From contig NZ_LMOZ01000003.1 of NCBI RefSeq assembly GCF_001423695.1, positions 229,018 through 293,017 of the forward strand: DNA of 64,000 nucleotides, written 5' to 3'. The DNA comes from Leifsonia sp. Leaf336 (GTDB lineage Bacteria > Actinomycetota > Actinomycetes > Actinomycetales > Microbacteriaceae). Shown here piece by piece: positions 18,369-26,346 of this stretch. Position 1 is the first letter of the stretch, and every line of letters begins with the position of its first letter. A program made the position numbers and the translations under genes. The notes under the pieces were generated by a model. The model did no database searches and had not been told where the DNA came from. It saw only the letters and a program-made list of their open reading frames with translations.

Positions 18369-18800
18369 ATGACCGCACGGATCGCCAACGTCACCTTCCA
18401 CGCCCACGATCCCGCGGCGCTCGCCCGGTTCTGGGCCGCCGTCATGGGGTATCCCGAGCCCGAGTGGCTGACGCCCGAGGAGGAGGCCGAGCTGCGCGCC
18501 GCCGGCCTGACCGAGGACGATCTCGCCGCCCGTGCGGTCGCGTGGGACGAGGATCCCTCCCACCAGCGCTTCTACTTCGCGCGGTACGACCACGAGAAGC
18601 GGCAGCGCAACCGCATGCACCTCGACATCAGCCCGTCGAGCGACCGCCACGCCACCCGCGAGGAGGTGGAGGCCGAGCGCGACCGGCTGGTCGCGCTCGG
18701 CGCCACCGTCGAGAAGGTGCTCGACGGCAAGTGGGGTCCCTACGACGAGTTCGCGATCATGATGCGCGACCCGGAGGGCAACGAGTTCTGCCTCCAGTGA
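18369..18800 (+). CDS. VOC-superfamily glyoxalase-like protein
   Basis: The product is 143 aa from ATG 18369. The N-terminal NVTFHAHDPAALARFWAAVMGY and C-terminal MMRDPEGNEFCLQ are hallmarks of actinobacterial glyoxalase-like VOC proteins. A central insertion is rich in charged residues (residues ~36-75). Metal ligands are His at ~11, His near MHLD and Glu in GNEF. Enzymatic function is unknown; relatives include dioxygenase-like and resistance proteins. No strong ribosome site is visible. It is convergent with the glycosidase gene 27 bases away. Confidence 0.85.
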   Translation: MTARIANVTFHAHDPAALARFWAAVMGYPEPEWLTPEEEAELRAAGLTEDDLAARAVAWDEDPSHQRFYFARYDHEKRQRNRMHLDISPSSDRHATREEVEAERDRLVALGATVEKVLDGKWGPYDEFAIMMRDPEGNEFCLQ

Positions 18801-18826
18801 GGCGGCGGCGTCGACCGTGACGAAGT

Positions 18827-20053
18827 TCAGGTGCGAACCGCCGCGCCCTCCCGCACCCGCTCCTGGAACGCCGCGAACACCTCGGTGCGCACCCGGGCGA
18901 GCCGCCGGTCGGCGCCGCGCACGACATCCACCAGGCCCATGTGCACGAACCAGTCGTCGGCCGGCTTGGCGTCGTGGCGGTACAGCCAGTCGACGAGCGT
19001 GAAGAACGGGAACCAGGTGTAGCCCAGCACCGGCACGCCCTCGGCGCGCAGCCGCTCGACCTCCTCGAGCGACTCGCCGAGCCACGCGAGCCGCGACTCC
19101 ACCGAGCCGCCGCGGGAGGTCTCGGTGACCACGATCGGCAGTCCGTAGCGGTTCCAGTAGAGCTCGATGAGGTCGCGGAGGCCCGCGGTGCCGGCCTCCA
19201 CCGGTTCGGTGGCGCCGTCCGGCCGGTACCGCACCGTCGTGAAGCCAGGGTAGTAGTTGACGCCGACGTAATCGGGCGTCACCGCGTTGTCCGCGAACCA
19301 GGCCAGGTCGTCCTCGCGGATGCCGTTGCCGGCGAGGTAGGCGTGCATCGGGTGGCCGGGCACGACCCGCCCGGTGATCAGATCGAGCGAGATGAACCGG
19401 CGCTCCTCGAGCACCTCGCGGCCCAGCGGGAGGTCGTCGCCCTCCCAGCGGAAGCCCGCGTCGACGTGCACGAAGCGCGCCGACGGGTTGACCGCGGCGA
19501 TCTCCTGCTGGGTGCGCACCATGCCCTTCGCGAGGGCGACGATGACCTTCGAGAAGCCGTCGTCCCCGGTGAGGTAGGGAGGCCACGTACCGTCCTCCCC
19601 GCAGTAGATCGCGTTGATGACCGGCTCGTTGAGCGGGGTGAAGTCGTCCCAGAGGCCGGCGTACCGTTCAGCGACCGCGCGCGCGTACGACGCGACGCGC
19701 TCGGGGTAGGCCGCGTTGACGAACTGGTTGTCGAGCCAGAGCGGGGTGCCGTAGTGCATCAGGTCGACGACGCAGCGCAGCCCGATGCTCTGCATGTGGG
19801 CGCTGACCTCGTCGAGCCAGCGCCAGTCGAACTCGCCCGGACGCGGCTCGACGAGGTACCAGGGGATGCCCCAGCGGATGAACTCGGCGCCGGCCTCCAC
19901 CGCGAGGTCGAGGTCCTCCCGCCAGTTCTCGTAATGCTGCATCAGCTCGTACTCGTCGATCGGCCGGCGGCCGATGCCCTGCTGGGGCACGAAGGTGTCC
20001 TCGATGCCGACGCCGAAGTGGAGGCGCTCGTCGCGGAGCCAGTGGGTGGTCAT
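18827..20053 (-). CDS. GH1-like glycoside hydrolase
   Basis: The product is 408 aa from ATG 20053, with AAAGG upstream. It has clan-A glycosidase features: EFIRWGIPWYLVEPRPGEFDWRWLDE near the N-terminus, the acid/base glutamate in DDFTPLNEPVINAIYCG (GH1-type LNEP) and the nucleophile glutamate in LPIVVTETSRGG, where ETS replaces the usual ENG. There is no signal peptide, so it acts in the cytoplasm on imported glycosides. It is the last gene of the binding-protein/permease operon, which supports hydrolysis of the transported sugar. The variant nucleophile motif makes the exact family (GH1 or a close neighbour) uncertain. Confidence 0.85.
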   Translation of the reverse strand: MTTHWLRDERLHFGVGIEDTFVPQQGIGRRPIDEYELMQHYENWREDLDLAVEAGAEFIRWGIPWYLVEPRPGEFDWRWLDEVSAHMQSIGLRCVVDLMHYGTPLWLDNQFVNAAYPERVASYARAVAERYAGLWDDFTPLNEPVINAIYCGEDGTWPPYLTGDDGFSKVIVALAKGMVRTQQEIAAVNPSARFVHVDAGFRWEGDDLPLGREVLEERRFISLDLITGRVVPGHPMHAYLAGNGIREDDLAWFADNAVTPDYVGVNYYPGFTTVRYRPDGATEPVEAGTAGLRDLIELYWNRYGLPIVVTETSRGGSVESRLAWLGESLEEVERLRAEGVPVLGYTWFPFFTLVDWLYRHDAKPADDWFVHMGLVDVVRGADRRLARVRTEVFAAFQERVREGAAVRT

Positions 20054-20070
20054 GGGGTCCTTTCGGGAGG

Positions 20071-20964
20071 CTATTTGAGTCCGGTCGTCGCGATGCCCGC
20101 GACGAAACTCCGCTGGATGACGAGGAAGAAGATGACGACGGGAAGCAGCGCGAGCAGCGACCCGGCCATCAGCAGGCCGTACTCGACGACGTGCTGGCCC
20201 ATGAACAGGGCGAGGCCGGCGGGGAGCGTCGCGTTGTCGAGGTCGGAGGACATGATGAGCGGCCAGAGGAGGTCGTTCCAGTTGTACTGGAAGTGGAACA
20301 GCCCCAGCGTCAGGAGGGCGGGCTTGGCGAGCGGCATGATGACCCGCCAGTAGATGCGCCACTCCCCCGCACCGTCGACGCGCGCGGCCTCCTCCAGGTC
20401 TTTCGGCAGCGAGAGGAAGAACTGCCGCAGGAAGAAGATGCCGAACGCGTTGGTCACGCGCGGGATGATCATGCCCGGCAGGCTGTTGGTGAGCCCGATC
20501 CCGTTGAGCATGTCGTACAGCGGGATGAGCGTCACCTGGAACGGCAGCATGAGCAGGATCAGCACCAGCACGAGCACGACGTTGCGGCCGCGGAACTCGA
20601 GCCGGGCCAGCGCGTACGCGGCCATCGAGTCGAAGAACAGCGAGATCACCGTCACCGACCCGGCGAACACGATCGTGTTGAGGTAGAGATGCGCAAACGG
20701 GATGCGGTTCCACACGTCGACGAAGTGCTGCAGCGTGAACTCGCGCGGCCACAGCGTAGGCGGGAAGGTGACGATGTCGGCCTCCGGCTTGAACGCGGTG
20801 AACGTCATCCAGATGATCGGCAGCAGCATGGCGAGCGCGATGACGATGCCGGCGATGGTGGTCAGCCAGCGCAGGAGGCTGCGCGTGCTCGTGTAGTGCG
20901 GCCGGCGCCGGCGACGCACCGACGGGGCCGCGGTCGCGGTGGGACGTTCGAGGGTGGCGGTCAT
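20071..20964 (-). CDS. Carbohydrate ABC transporter permease (MalG type)
   Basis: The product is 297 aa. It has six predicted helices and the binding-protein-dependent EAA loop EEAARVDGAGEWRIYWRVIMPLAKPAL, shown by EAARVDGAGEW near residue 210. An arginine-rich N-terminal tail precedes TM1. It carries sugar across the membrane with its MalF partner. ATG 20964 overlaps the partner's stop by one base (TGATG). No ATPase gene is in the locus; actinobacteria often share one MsiK/MalK-like ATPase encoded elsewhere. Confidence 0.95.
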   Translation of the reverse strand: MTATLERPTATAAPSVRRRRRPHYTSTRSLLRWLTTIAGIVIALAMLLPIIWMTFTAFKPEADIVTFPPTLWPREFTLQHFVDVWNRIPFAHLYLNTIVFAGSVTVISLFFDSMAAYALARLEFRGRNVVLVLVLILLMLPFQVTLIPLYDMLNGIGLTNSLPGMIIPRVTNAFGIFFLRQFFLSLPKDLEEAARVDGAGEWRIYWRVIMPLAKPALLTLGLFHFQYNWNDLLWPLIMSSDLDNATLPAGLALFMGQHVVEYGLLMAGSLLALLPVVIFFLVIQRSFVAGIATTGLK

Positions 20965-21902
20965 CAGTACCTCACTTGCCGGCGCTGGAAGAAGCCGTAC
21001 TGGATCATGGAAAGAAGGAAGACGAACACGAGCAGCACCCACGAGATCGCGGCGCCGTAGCCGAACCGCAGCTCCTGGAAGCCCTCGCGGTAGATCAGCA
21101 TGACCAGCGTCTCCGTGCGGAAGAACGGCCCGCCGTGGGTCATCACGTAGATCTGGTCGAACGCCTGCAGCGACGCGATCAGGGCCATCACCGACACGAG
21201 CATCGTCTGGTTCGACAGCAGCGGGAGGGTCACGTTGCGGAAGCGCTGCCAGACGCCCGCGCCATCGAGCCGGGCGGCCTCGTGCAGCTCGAGCGGCACC
21301 GACTGGAGTCCGGCGAGGTAGATCACCATGTAGAAGCCGACGTTCTTCCACACCCCGACGAACATCACGGCCGGGAGCGCCCACGTGGGGTCGGAGAGCA
21401 GACCCTGCTTGGAGACGATGCCGACGCTCGAGAGCCAGTACGAGATCAGCCCGATGTTCGGGTCGAGCAGGAACGACCAGGCGATGGCGATGATCCCGAG
21501 CGAAACGATGAACGGCAGGAAGATGGCGGTGCGCACGAACGAGCGCCCGCGGAAGGCGCGGTCGAGGAACACCGCGAGGGCCAGCGCGAGAACGACCGTC
21601 ACGGGCGTGACGACCACCGCGTACTCCACGGTGTTCCAGAACGCGTTCCAGAACGCCGGGTCGCCGAAGAGCTCCTGGTAGTTCGCCAGGCCCACCCACT
21701 GCGCGGCGCGGATCAGGTTGTAGTTCGTGAACGAGAGGTACGCCGCCTGGACCATCGGATAGACGGTGAACAGGAGCAGCGCGAGGAGGGACGGCGCCAG
21801 GAACAGCCAGGCCGTGAGCGCGGTGCGTCGCCGCCCGCGCAGGAAGCCGCGGGGCGCGCGAGCCGCCTTCGGCTTCGCGGCGACCGGAGTCGATGTGGTC
21901 AT
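20964..21902 (-). CDS. Carbohydrate ABC transporter permease (MalF type)
   Basis: The product is 312 aa from ATG 21902, with GAAAGG five bases upstream. Six membrane helices start at AWLFLAPSLLALLLFTVYPM. The EAA loop is HEAARLDGAGVWQRFRNVTLPLL (HEAARLDGAG near residue 210). Helices PLELHEAARL and TLVMLIYREGF are typical of UgpA/MalF-family permeases. It forms the heterodimeric channel with the downstream MalG-like subunit and receives sugar from the lipoprotein encoded 91 bases upstream. Confidence 0.95.
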   Translation of the reverse strand: MTTSTPVAAKPKAARAPRGFLRGRRRTALTAWLFLAPSLLALLLFTVYPMVQAAYLSFTNYNLIRAAQWVGLANYQELFGDPAFWNAFWNTVEYAVVVTPVTVVLALALAVFLDRAFRGRSFVRTAIFLPFIVSLGIIAIAWSFLLDPNIGLISYWLSSVGIVSKQGLLSDPTWALPAVMFVGVWKNVGFYMVIYLAGLQSVPLELHEAARLDGAGVWQRFRNVTLPLLSNQTMLVSVMALIASLQAFDQIYVMTHGGPFFRTETLVMLIYREGFQELRFGYGAAISWVLLVFVFLLSMIQYGFFQRRQVRY

Positions 21903-21993
21903 GGTGCCTTTCGTTTGGGCGAGCGCGGCCGAGTAGGCGGGCCGGGTCGAGGAGGCGGGCGGGGTCCGTGTGCGCGGACCCCGCCCGTGCGGG

Positions 21994-23316
21994 CTACTTC
22001 TGGTCGAGCTTGGCCTGCACCTGCTGCGACGCCGCCTTGAAGACGTCGTCGACCGACCCCTGGCCATTCAGCGCCTTCTGCAGCGACGGATAGAAGATGT
22101 CCTGCACGATCGACGAGCCGGACTGGAGGCCGGGCAGGAGGATCCGCGAGTCGTCGACGACGTCCTTCGATCCGAAGATCGCCGGGTACGGGTTGTCGGT
22201 GATCTGCGCGCCGACCTCCGGCTCGAGCGGGGCGAAGCCGGATCCCTCCGACCAGGTCTTCTGCGACTTCTCGGTCGTCCAGTACTGCATGAACTGGTAG
22301 GCGGCCTCCTTGGTCGCCTTGTCGTCCTTGGCAGGCAGGGCCATGGTCTCCACGTCGGCCAGGATGGCGTTGCCCGACGGGCCGGCGAACGGGCGGGCCA
22401 CGCCGAAGTCGATGCCCGCCTGCTTGTAGCCGGTCGTGGCCCACGGGCCGTTGATCTCGATGGCGGCCTTGCCGGTGGCGAAGAGCTTGTCGGCGTCGGC
22501 GCCCGAGAGCCCGATCGGGGAGGCCTGCTTGTCCTTGACGAGGTCCACCCAGAAGTTCAGGGCCTTGAGGCTGGCCGCTGAGTCGAGCTCCGACTTCTTG
22601 TTGTCGCTCGAGACGATGTCGCCGCCGGCGTTCCAGAGGAACGGCGGGTACATGTCGACGGTCTCGTGGTCGGCGAGGGCGATCGCGTACTGGTCGGGCT
22701 TGGAGGCGCCGGCCGGCGTGGTCGTCAGCTTCGGGACCATCGCGGCGAACTCGTCCCACGTCGTCGGCGGCTTGTTCGGGTCGAGCCCGGCCTTCGTGAA
22801 CAGCGCCTTGTTGTAGTACATCATCGTGGTCGCGATATCGACCGGGACGCCGTAGTTCTTGCCGTCGTACTTCGACGCCTCCACCGCGGTCTTGGGCAGC
22901 TTGCCCGAGTCGTGCGCGCCTCCGGTGTAGTAGTCGTCGATCGGCTGGAACAGGCCCTGCGAGGCGTAGGCGGGGACCCGCGAGAAGTCGAGCGCGACGA
23001 TGTCGGGGCCGCCCTTGGAGGTCGCCCCGGTCAGGAGCTTCTGGTACAGGGTGTCCCACGGCATGGTGACGTTCTTGACCACGACCTTCGACTGCGAGGC
23101 GTTGAAGGCGTCGACCACCTTCTGCATCGCGGGGCCGTCCGGTCCGGTGTTGCCGTTCCAGAAGCTGAGGGTGATCTTTCCGCTCTGGTCGGTGTTGGCT
23201 TTGCTGCCGCCGGACCCCTGGCCGGCGCAACCGGTCAGCGCCAGCGCCACAGCTGCGACGGTCGCCGTGACTGCTGCGAGCGCCGGGCGTCCGGCCCGGC
23301 GGGAACGTGAGTGCAT
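21994..23316 (-). CDS. Extracellular carbohydrate-binding lipoprotein
   Basis: The product is 440 aa from ATG 23316, with AAGGAG upstream. The lipoprotein signal ends in ALTGC (C30). The mature part has the family-1 solute-binding pattern: ITLSFWNGNTGPDGPAMQKVVDAF, LTGATSKGGPDIVALD, GKAAIEINGPWAT and PAKDDKATKEAAYQFMQYW. It captures an oligosaccharide outside the membrane for the two permeases that follow. The promoter carries a perfect LacI-type palindrome, so the gene is very probably repressed by the divergent LacI protein. Confidence 0.95.
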   Translation of the reverse strand: MHSRSRRAGRPALAAVTATVAAVALALTGCAGQGSGGSKANTDQSGKITLSFWNGNTGPDGPAMQKVVDAFNASQSKVVVKNVTMPWDTLYQKLLTGATSKGGPDIVALDFSRVPAYASQGLFQPIDDYYTGGAHDSGKLPKTAVEASKYDGKNYGVPVDIATTMMYYNKALFTKAGLDPNKPPTTWDEFAAMVPKLTTTPAGASKPDQYAIALADHETVDMYPPFLWNAGGDIVSSDNKKSELDSAASLKALNFWVDLVKDKQASPIGLSGADADKLFATGKAAIEINGPWATTGYKQAGIDFGVARPFAGPSGNAILADVETMALPAKDDKATKEAAYQFMQYWTTEKSQKTWSEGSGFAPLEPEVGAQITDNPYPAIFGSKDVVDDSRILLPGLQSGSSIVQDIFYPSLQKALNGQGSVDDVFKAASQQVQAKLDQK

Positions 23317-23336
23317 GTCTTCTCCTTCGAAGCGAC

Positions 23337-23350
23337 GTTCAACGTTGAAC
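23337..23350. promoter_or_regulatory. LacI-type operator 1 (binding-protein side)
   Basis: Perfect 14-bp palindrome GTTCAACGTTGAAC, 20 bases upstream of the binding-protein start, with the AACGTT core expected for LacI-family operators. Confidence 0.85.
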
Positions 23351-23381
23351 GGGGAATGTGGTATCAAGTTATACACGACCG

Positions 23382-23394
23382 GTAATCGTTGAAC
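23382..23394. promoter_or_regulatory. LacI-type operator 2 (half-conserved)
   Basis: GTAATCGTTGAAC matches one arm of operator 1 exactly (CGTTGAAC), with a degenerate left arm. It is midway between the divergent starts. Confidence 0.6.
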
Positions 23395-23415
23395 AAGTGG
23401 CACCTCATGTGCGAT

Positions 23416-23429
23416 GGTAAACGTTGACC
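23416..23429. promoter_or_regulatory. LacI-type operator 3 (lacI side)
   Basis: GGTAAACGTTGACC is a near-perfect palindrome with the same AACGTT core, 51 bases upstream of the lacI-like start. It probably autoregulates lacI and the co-transcribed GH2 gene. Confidence 0.75.
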
Positions 23430-23480
23430 GAAGGAGCGCTGTCACCGGGGCGGCGCGTCGGACGACCGAAGGAGACGCTG

Positions 23481-24470
23481 ATGCGCAGGACGACGCTGAA
23501 AGACGTCGGCGACCACGTCGGCGTCTCAGCGAAGACGGTCTCGAACGTCATCAACGGCACCGGCTGGGTGCGCGACGACCTGAAGACCCGCGTGCGGGAG
23601 GCGATCGACGAGCTCGGCTACCGGCCCAACTCGGCCGCCCGTCAGCTGCGCAGCGGCCGGAGCGGGATGGTCGCCCTGGCCATCCCCGACCTCAGCCAGC
23701 CCTACTTCGCCGAGCTCGCGTCGGCCATCGTCGCGGCGGCAGCCGACCGCTCGATCACCGTGCTGATAAATCAGACCAACGGGCAGGCCGACTCCGAGCG
23801 CCGCATCAGCGACGGCGTCGGCATCCCCGTGATGGACGGCCTCATCCTCTCGCCGCTCGCCCTCACCGCGAGCGACCTCGCCGACCGTCAGGACTCCACC
23901 CCGATCGTGCTGCTCGGCGAGCACGTCGGGGAGTCGCGGTTCCCGCACGTGACCGTCGAGAACGCCGCCGCCGCGCAGGCGGCGACCGAGCACCTGCTGC
24001 GCTCCGGCCGCCGGAGGATCGCCGCGATCGGCGCCCAGGCATCGGGTCCGCGCGAGACCGCCGAACTGCGCCTCGCGGGCTACCGTGCCGCGCTCGACGA
24101 GGCCGGCATCGCCGAGGACCCGGCGCTGATCCGGGAGGTCATCGACTTCCGCCGCAGCGACGGTGTCGCAGCGGTCGAGGGTCTGCTGGACAAGGGCGTG
24201 CCGTTCGACGCCGTCTTCGCCTTCAACGACCTGATGGCGCTCGGTGCACTGCACGCTCTCGGCGAAGCCGGGCTTCGCGTGCCGGAGGACGTCGCCGTCA
24301 TCGGCTTCGACGACATCGAGGAGGGCCGTTACAGCACCCCTCCCCTCACGACCGTCGCACCGGACAAGGCAGCGCTCGCCGGTCTCGCGCTGGAGCTGCT
24401 GCTCGCCGACTCCCCGCCCGCGGGCGACACCACCGTCCCCTTCCAGATCGTCACGAGGATGAGCGCATGA
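23481..24470 (+). CDS. LacI-family repressor of the glycoside locus
   Basis: The product is 329 aa. ATG 23481 is chosen for its AAGGAG six bases upstream; an in-frame TTG at 23424 overlaps operator 3 and is unlikely. The helix-turn-helix reads TLKDVGDHVGVSAKTVSNVI, followed by the hinge NSAARQLRSGRSG and a periplasmic-binding-protein-like sensor domain (VIGFDDIEEGRYSTPPLTTV). Three palindromes between it and the divergent transporter genes are its likely binding sites. The stop overlaps the GH2 start by four bases (ATGA), so regulator and enzyme are co-expressed. Confidence 0.94.
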   Translation: MRRTTLKDVGDHVGVSAKTVSNVINGTGWVRDDLKTRVREAIDELGYRPNSAARQLRSGRSGMVALAIPDLSQPYFAELASAIVAAAADRSITVLINQTNGQADSERRISDGVGIPVMDGLILSPLALTASDLADRQDSTPIVLLGEHVGESRFPHVTVENAAAAQAATEHLLRSGRRRIAAIGAQASGPRETAELRLAGYRAALDEAGIAEDPALIREVIDFRRSDGVAAVEGLLDKGVPFDAVFAFNDLMALGALHALGEAGLRVPEDVAVIGFDDIEEGRYSTPPLTTVAPDKAALAGLALELLLADSPPAGDTTVPFQIVTRMSA

Positions 24471-26278
24471 CCGCTGACCAGCTCCCCGACCCCCTGCAGC
24501 AGGACAGCGGCTACCCCCGTCCGCAGCTGGTCCGCCGCCAGTGGCACGACCTCGGCGGTGAGTGGGAGTTCGCCTTCGGGGCCGGCCCCGAGCAGACGCC
24601 GGAGGCCGTCGGGTTCGACAGGACCATCGTCGTCCCCTATCCGCCCGAGTCGGAGCTCTCCGGCATCGGCGAGACGGGCTATCACCCGGTCGTCTGGTAC
24701 CGCCGCACGTTCGGCGCGGCCGAGTTGGCCGAGGCCGGGCTGGCCTCCGACCGCCCGCGGCTGCTGCTGCACTTCGGCGCCGTGGACTTCGCCGCCGACG
24801 TCTGGCTCAACGGCCGCTACCTGGGCCGGCACGTCGGAGGGCAGACCCCGTTCCACTTCGAGGTCGGCGGCATCGTCGACGCCGAAGGCACGAACGAGCT
24901 CGTCGTGCGCGCCGTCGACGACCCGCTCGACGTGTCGATCCCGCGCGGCAAGCAGGATTGGAGGGAGTCCCCGCACTCGATCTGGTACCACCGCACCACG
25001 GGCATCTGGCAGCCGGTGTGGCTGGAGGCCGTGCCCGGCCTCCACGTCGAGTCGCTCGCGTGGGACACCGCGGCCGACGCCGGGTCGGTCGACCTCGAGC
25101 TCGTGCTCAACGCCCGGCCGTCGGGCGACGTCTGGGCCGCCGTGCGGATCGAGTACGAGGGCGAGCTGCTCGCCGAGGCCCGGTACCGGGTGCTCGACAC
25201 GACCTCCCACCTGCGGCTCGCGCTCTCGCGGCAGCGCAACGGCCAGCAGTACGAGGAGCTGCTCTGGTCGCCGTCGAACCCGCGGCTTTTGAGCGCGACG
25301 GTCGCGCTCGAGGGCACCGGCGCCGGCAGCGGTGAGGGCGGCGACGACGCCGTCGCCAGCTACCTGGGCCTGCGGACTGTGCGCACCGACGACCGCTGCC
25401 TTCTGCTCAACGACCGGCCCTTCTACGTGCGCGCCGTGCTCTCGCAGAACTACTGGCCGCAGTCGCACCTGGCCGCGCCCTCGGCCGACGCGTTGCGCCG
25501 GGAGGTCGAGCTCATCCTCGAGCTGGGGTTCAACACCGCGCGCGTGCACCAGAAGGCGGAGGACCCGCGCTTCCTCTACTGGGCAGACCGGCTGGGCCTG
25601 CTGATCTGGGCGGAGACCGCGAGCGCGTACGAGTTCTCGGCGCGCTCGGTGCAGCTGCTCACCGAGGAGTGGATGCAGCTGGTCCAGCGGGATCGCTCGC
25701 ATCCGTCGATCATCGCGTGGGTGCCGCTGAACGAGAGCTGGGGCGTGCAGCACATCTCGCACGACCCTCGGCAGCGCGCGTACAGCCGCGGGCTGACGGA
25801 GCTGACCCGCGCCATCGACGGCACCCGACCGGTGATCTCGAACGACGGCTGGGAGCACACGGACTCCGACCTGATCACGATTCACGACTACGAGGGCGAC
25901 CCGGAGGTGCTGGCTCGCCGCTATGGCAGCCGCGCCGCCCTCGACGAGCTGATCGCGGGGCCGGGGCCTGCCGGGCGACGCATCCAGCTGCACGACTCGG
26001 AGCCGGCCCGCCCGGTCATGCTGACCGAGTTCGGCGGCGTGAGCTGGATCGACCACAACGTCGCCGACGCCTGGGGGTACTCCTCGGCGCGCGACGCCTC
26101 CGACTTCGGCGAGCGGGTGACCGGGCTGATCGGCGCTGTCACCGACTCCCCTGTGCTCGCGGGGTTCTGCTACACCCAGCTTGCAGACACCGGGCAGGAG
26201 ACCAACGGCCTGCTGCGAGACGACCGCACGCCCAAGGTGCCGGTCGAGCTGCTGCGGGAGGCGATCGCCGGGCGCTGA
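24467..26278 (+). CDS. GH2-family glycoside hydrolase (beta-galactosidase/glucuronidase-like)
   Basis: The product is 603 aa. The N-terminal sugar-binding jelly roll (residues ~20-195) contains YHPVVWYRRTF, FGAVDFAADVWLNG and SIWYHRTTGIWQPVWLE. An Ig-like middle domain follows, then a TIM barrel from ~residue 300. The acid/base glutamate is in IIAWVPLNESWG and the nucleophile in VMLTEFGGVSW. It lacks a signal peptide and is shorter than LacZ (no C-terminal domains 4-5), like BgaB/uidA-class enzymes. Translationally coupled to lacI, it likely works with the GH1-like enzyme on the imported oligosaccharide. Anomeric and sugar specificity cannot be told from sequence. Confidence 0.93.
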   Translation: MTADQLPDPLQQDSGYPRPQLVRRQWHDLGGEWEFAFGAGPEQTPEAVGFDRTIVVPYPPESELSGIGETGYHPVVWYRRTFGAAELAEAGLASDRPRLLLHFGAVDFAADVWLNGRYLGRHVGGQTPFHFEVGGIVDAEGTNELVVRAVDDPLDVSIPRGKQDWRESPHSIWYHRTTGIWQPVWLEAVPGLHVESLAWDTAADAGSVDLELVLNARPSGDVWAAVRIEYEGELLAEARYRVLDTTSHLRLALSRQRNGQQYEELLWSPSNPRLLSATVALEGTGAGSGEGGDDAVASYLGLRTVRTDDRCLLLNDRPFYVRAVLSQNYWPQSHLAAPSADALRREVELILELGFNTARVHQKAEDPRFLYWADRLGLLIWAETASAYEFSARSVQLLTEEWMQLVQRDRSHPSIIAWVPLNESWGVQHISHDPRQRAYSRGLTELTRAIDGTRPVISNDGWEHTDSDLITIHDYEGDPEVLARRYGSRAALDELIAGPGPAGRRIQLHDSEPARPVMLTEFGGVSWIDHNVADAWGYSSARDASDFGERVTGLIGAVTDSPVLAGFCYTQLADTGQETNGLLRDDRTPKVPVELLREAIAGR

Positions 26279-26301
26279 CGGGGCGCTGACGGGGCGCTGA
26301 C
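26268..26301. repeat. Three tandem 11-bp repeats carrying TGA in all frames
   Basis: GGGGCGCTGAC-type units recur with period 11 across the GH2 stop. Because 11 is not a multiple of three, the TGAs at 26276, 26287 and 26298 fall in three different frames. Confidence 0.75.
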
Positions 26302-26346
26302 GCCTCACCCCTGGCCGAAGGTCGCGCTCCCGGCTAACGTGGCGGC

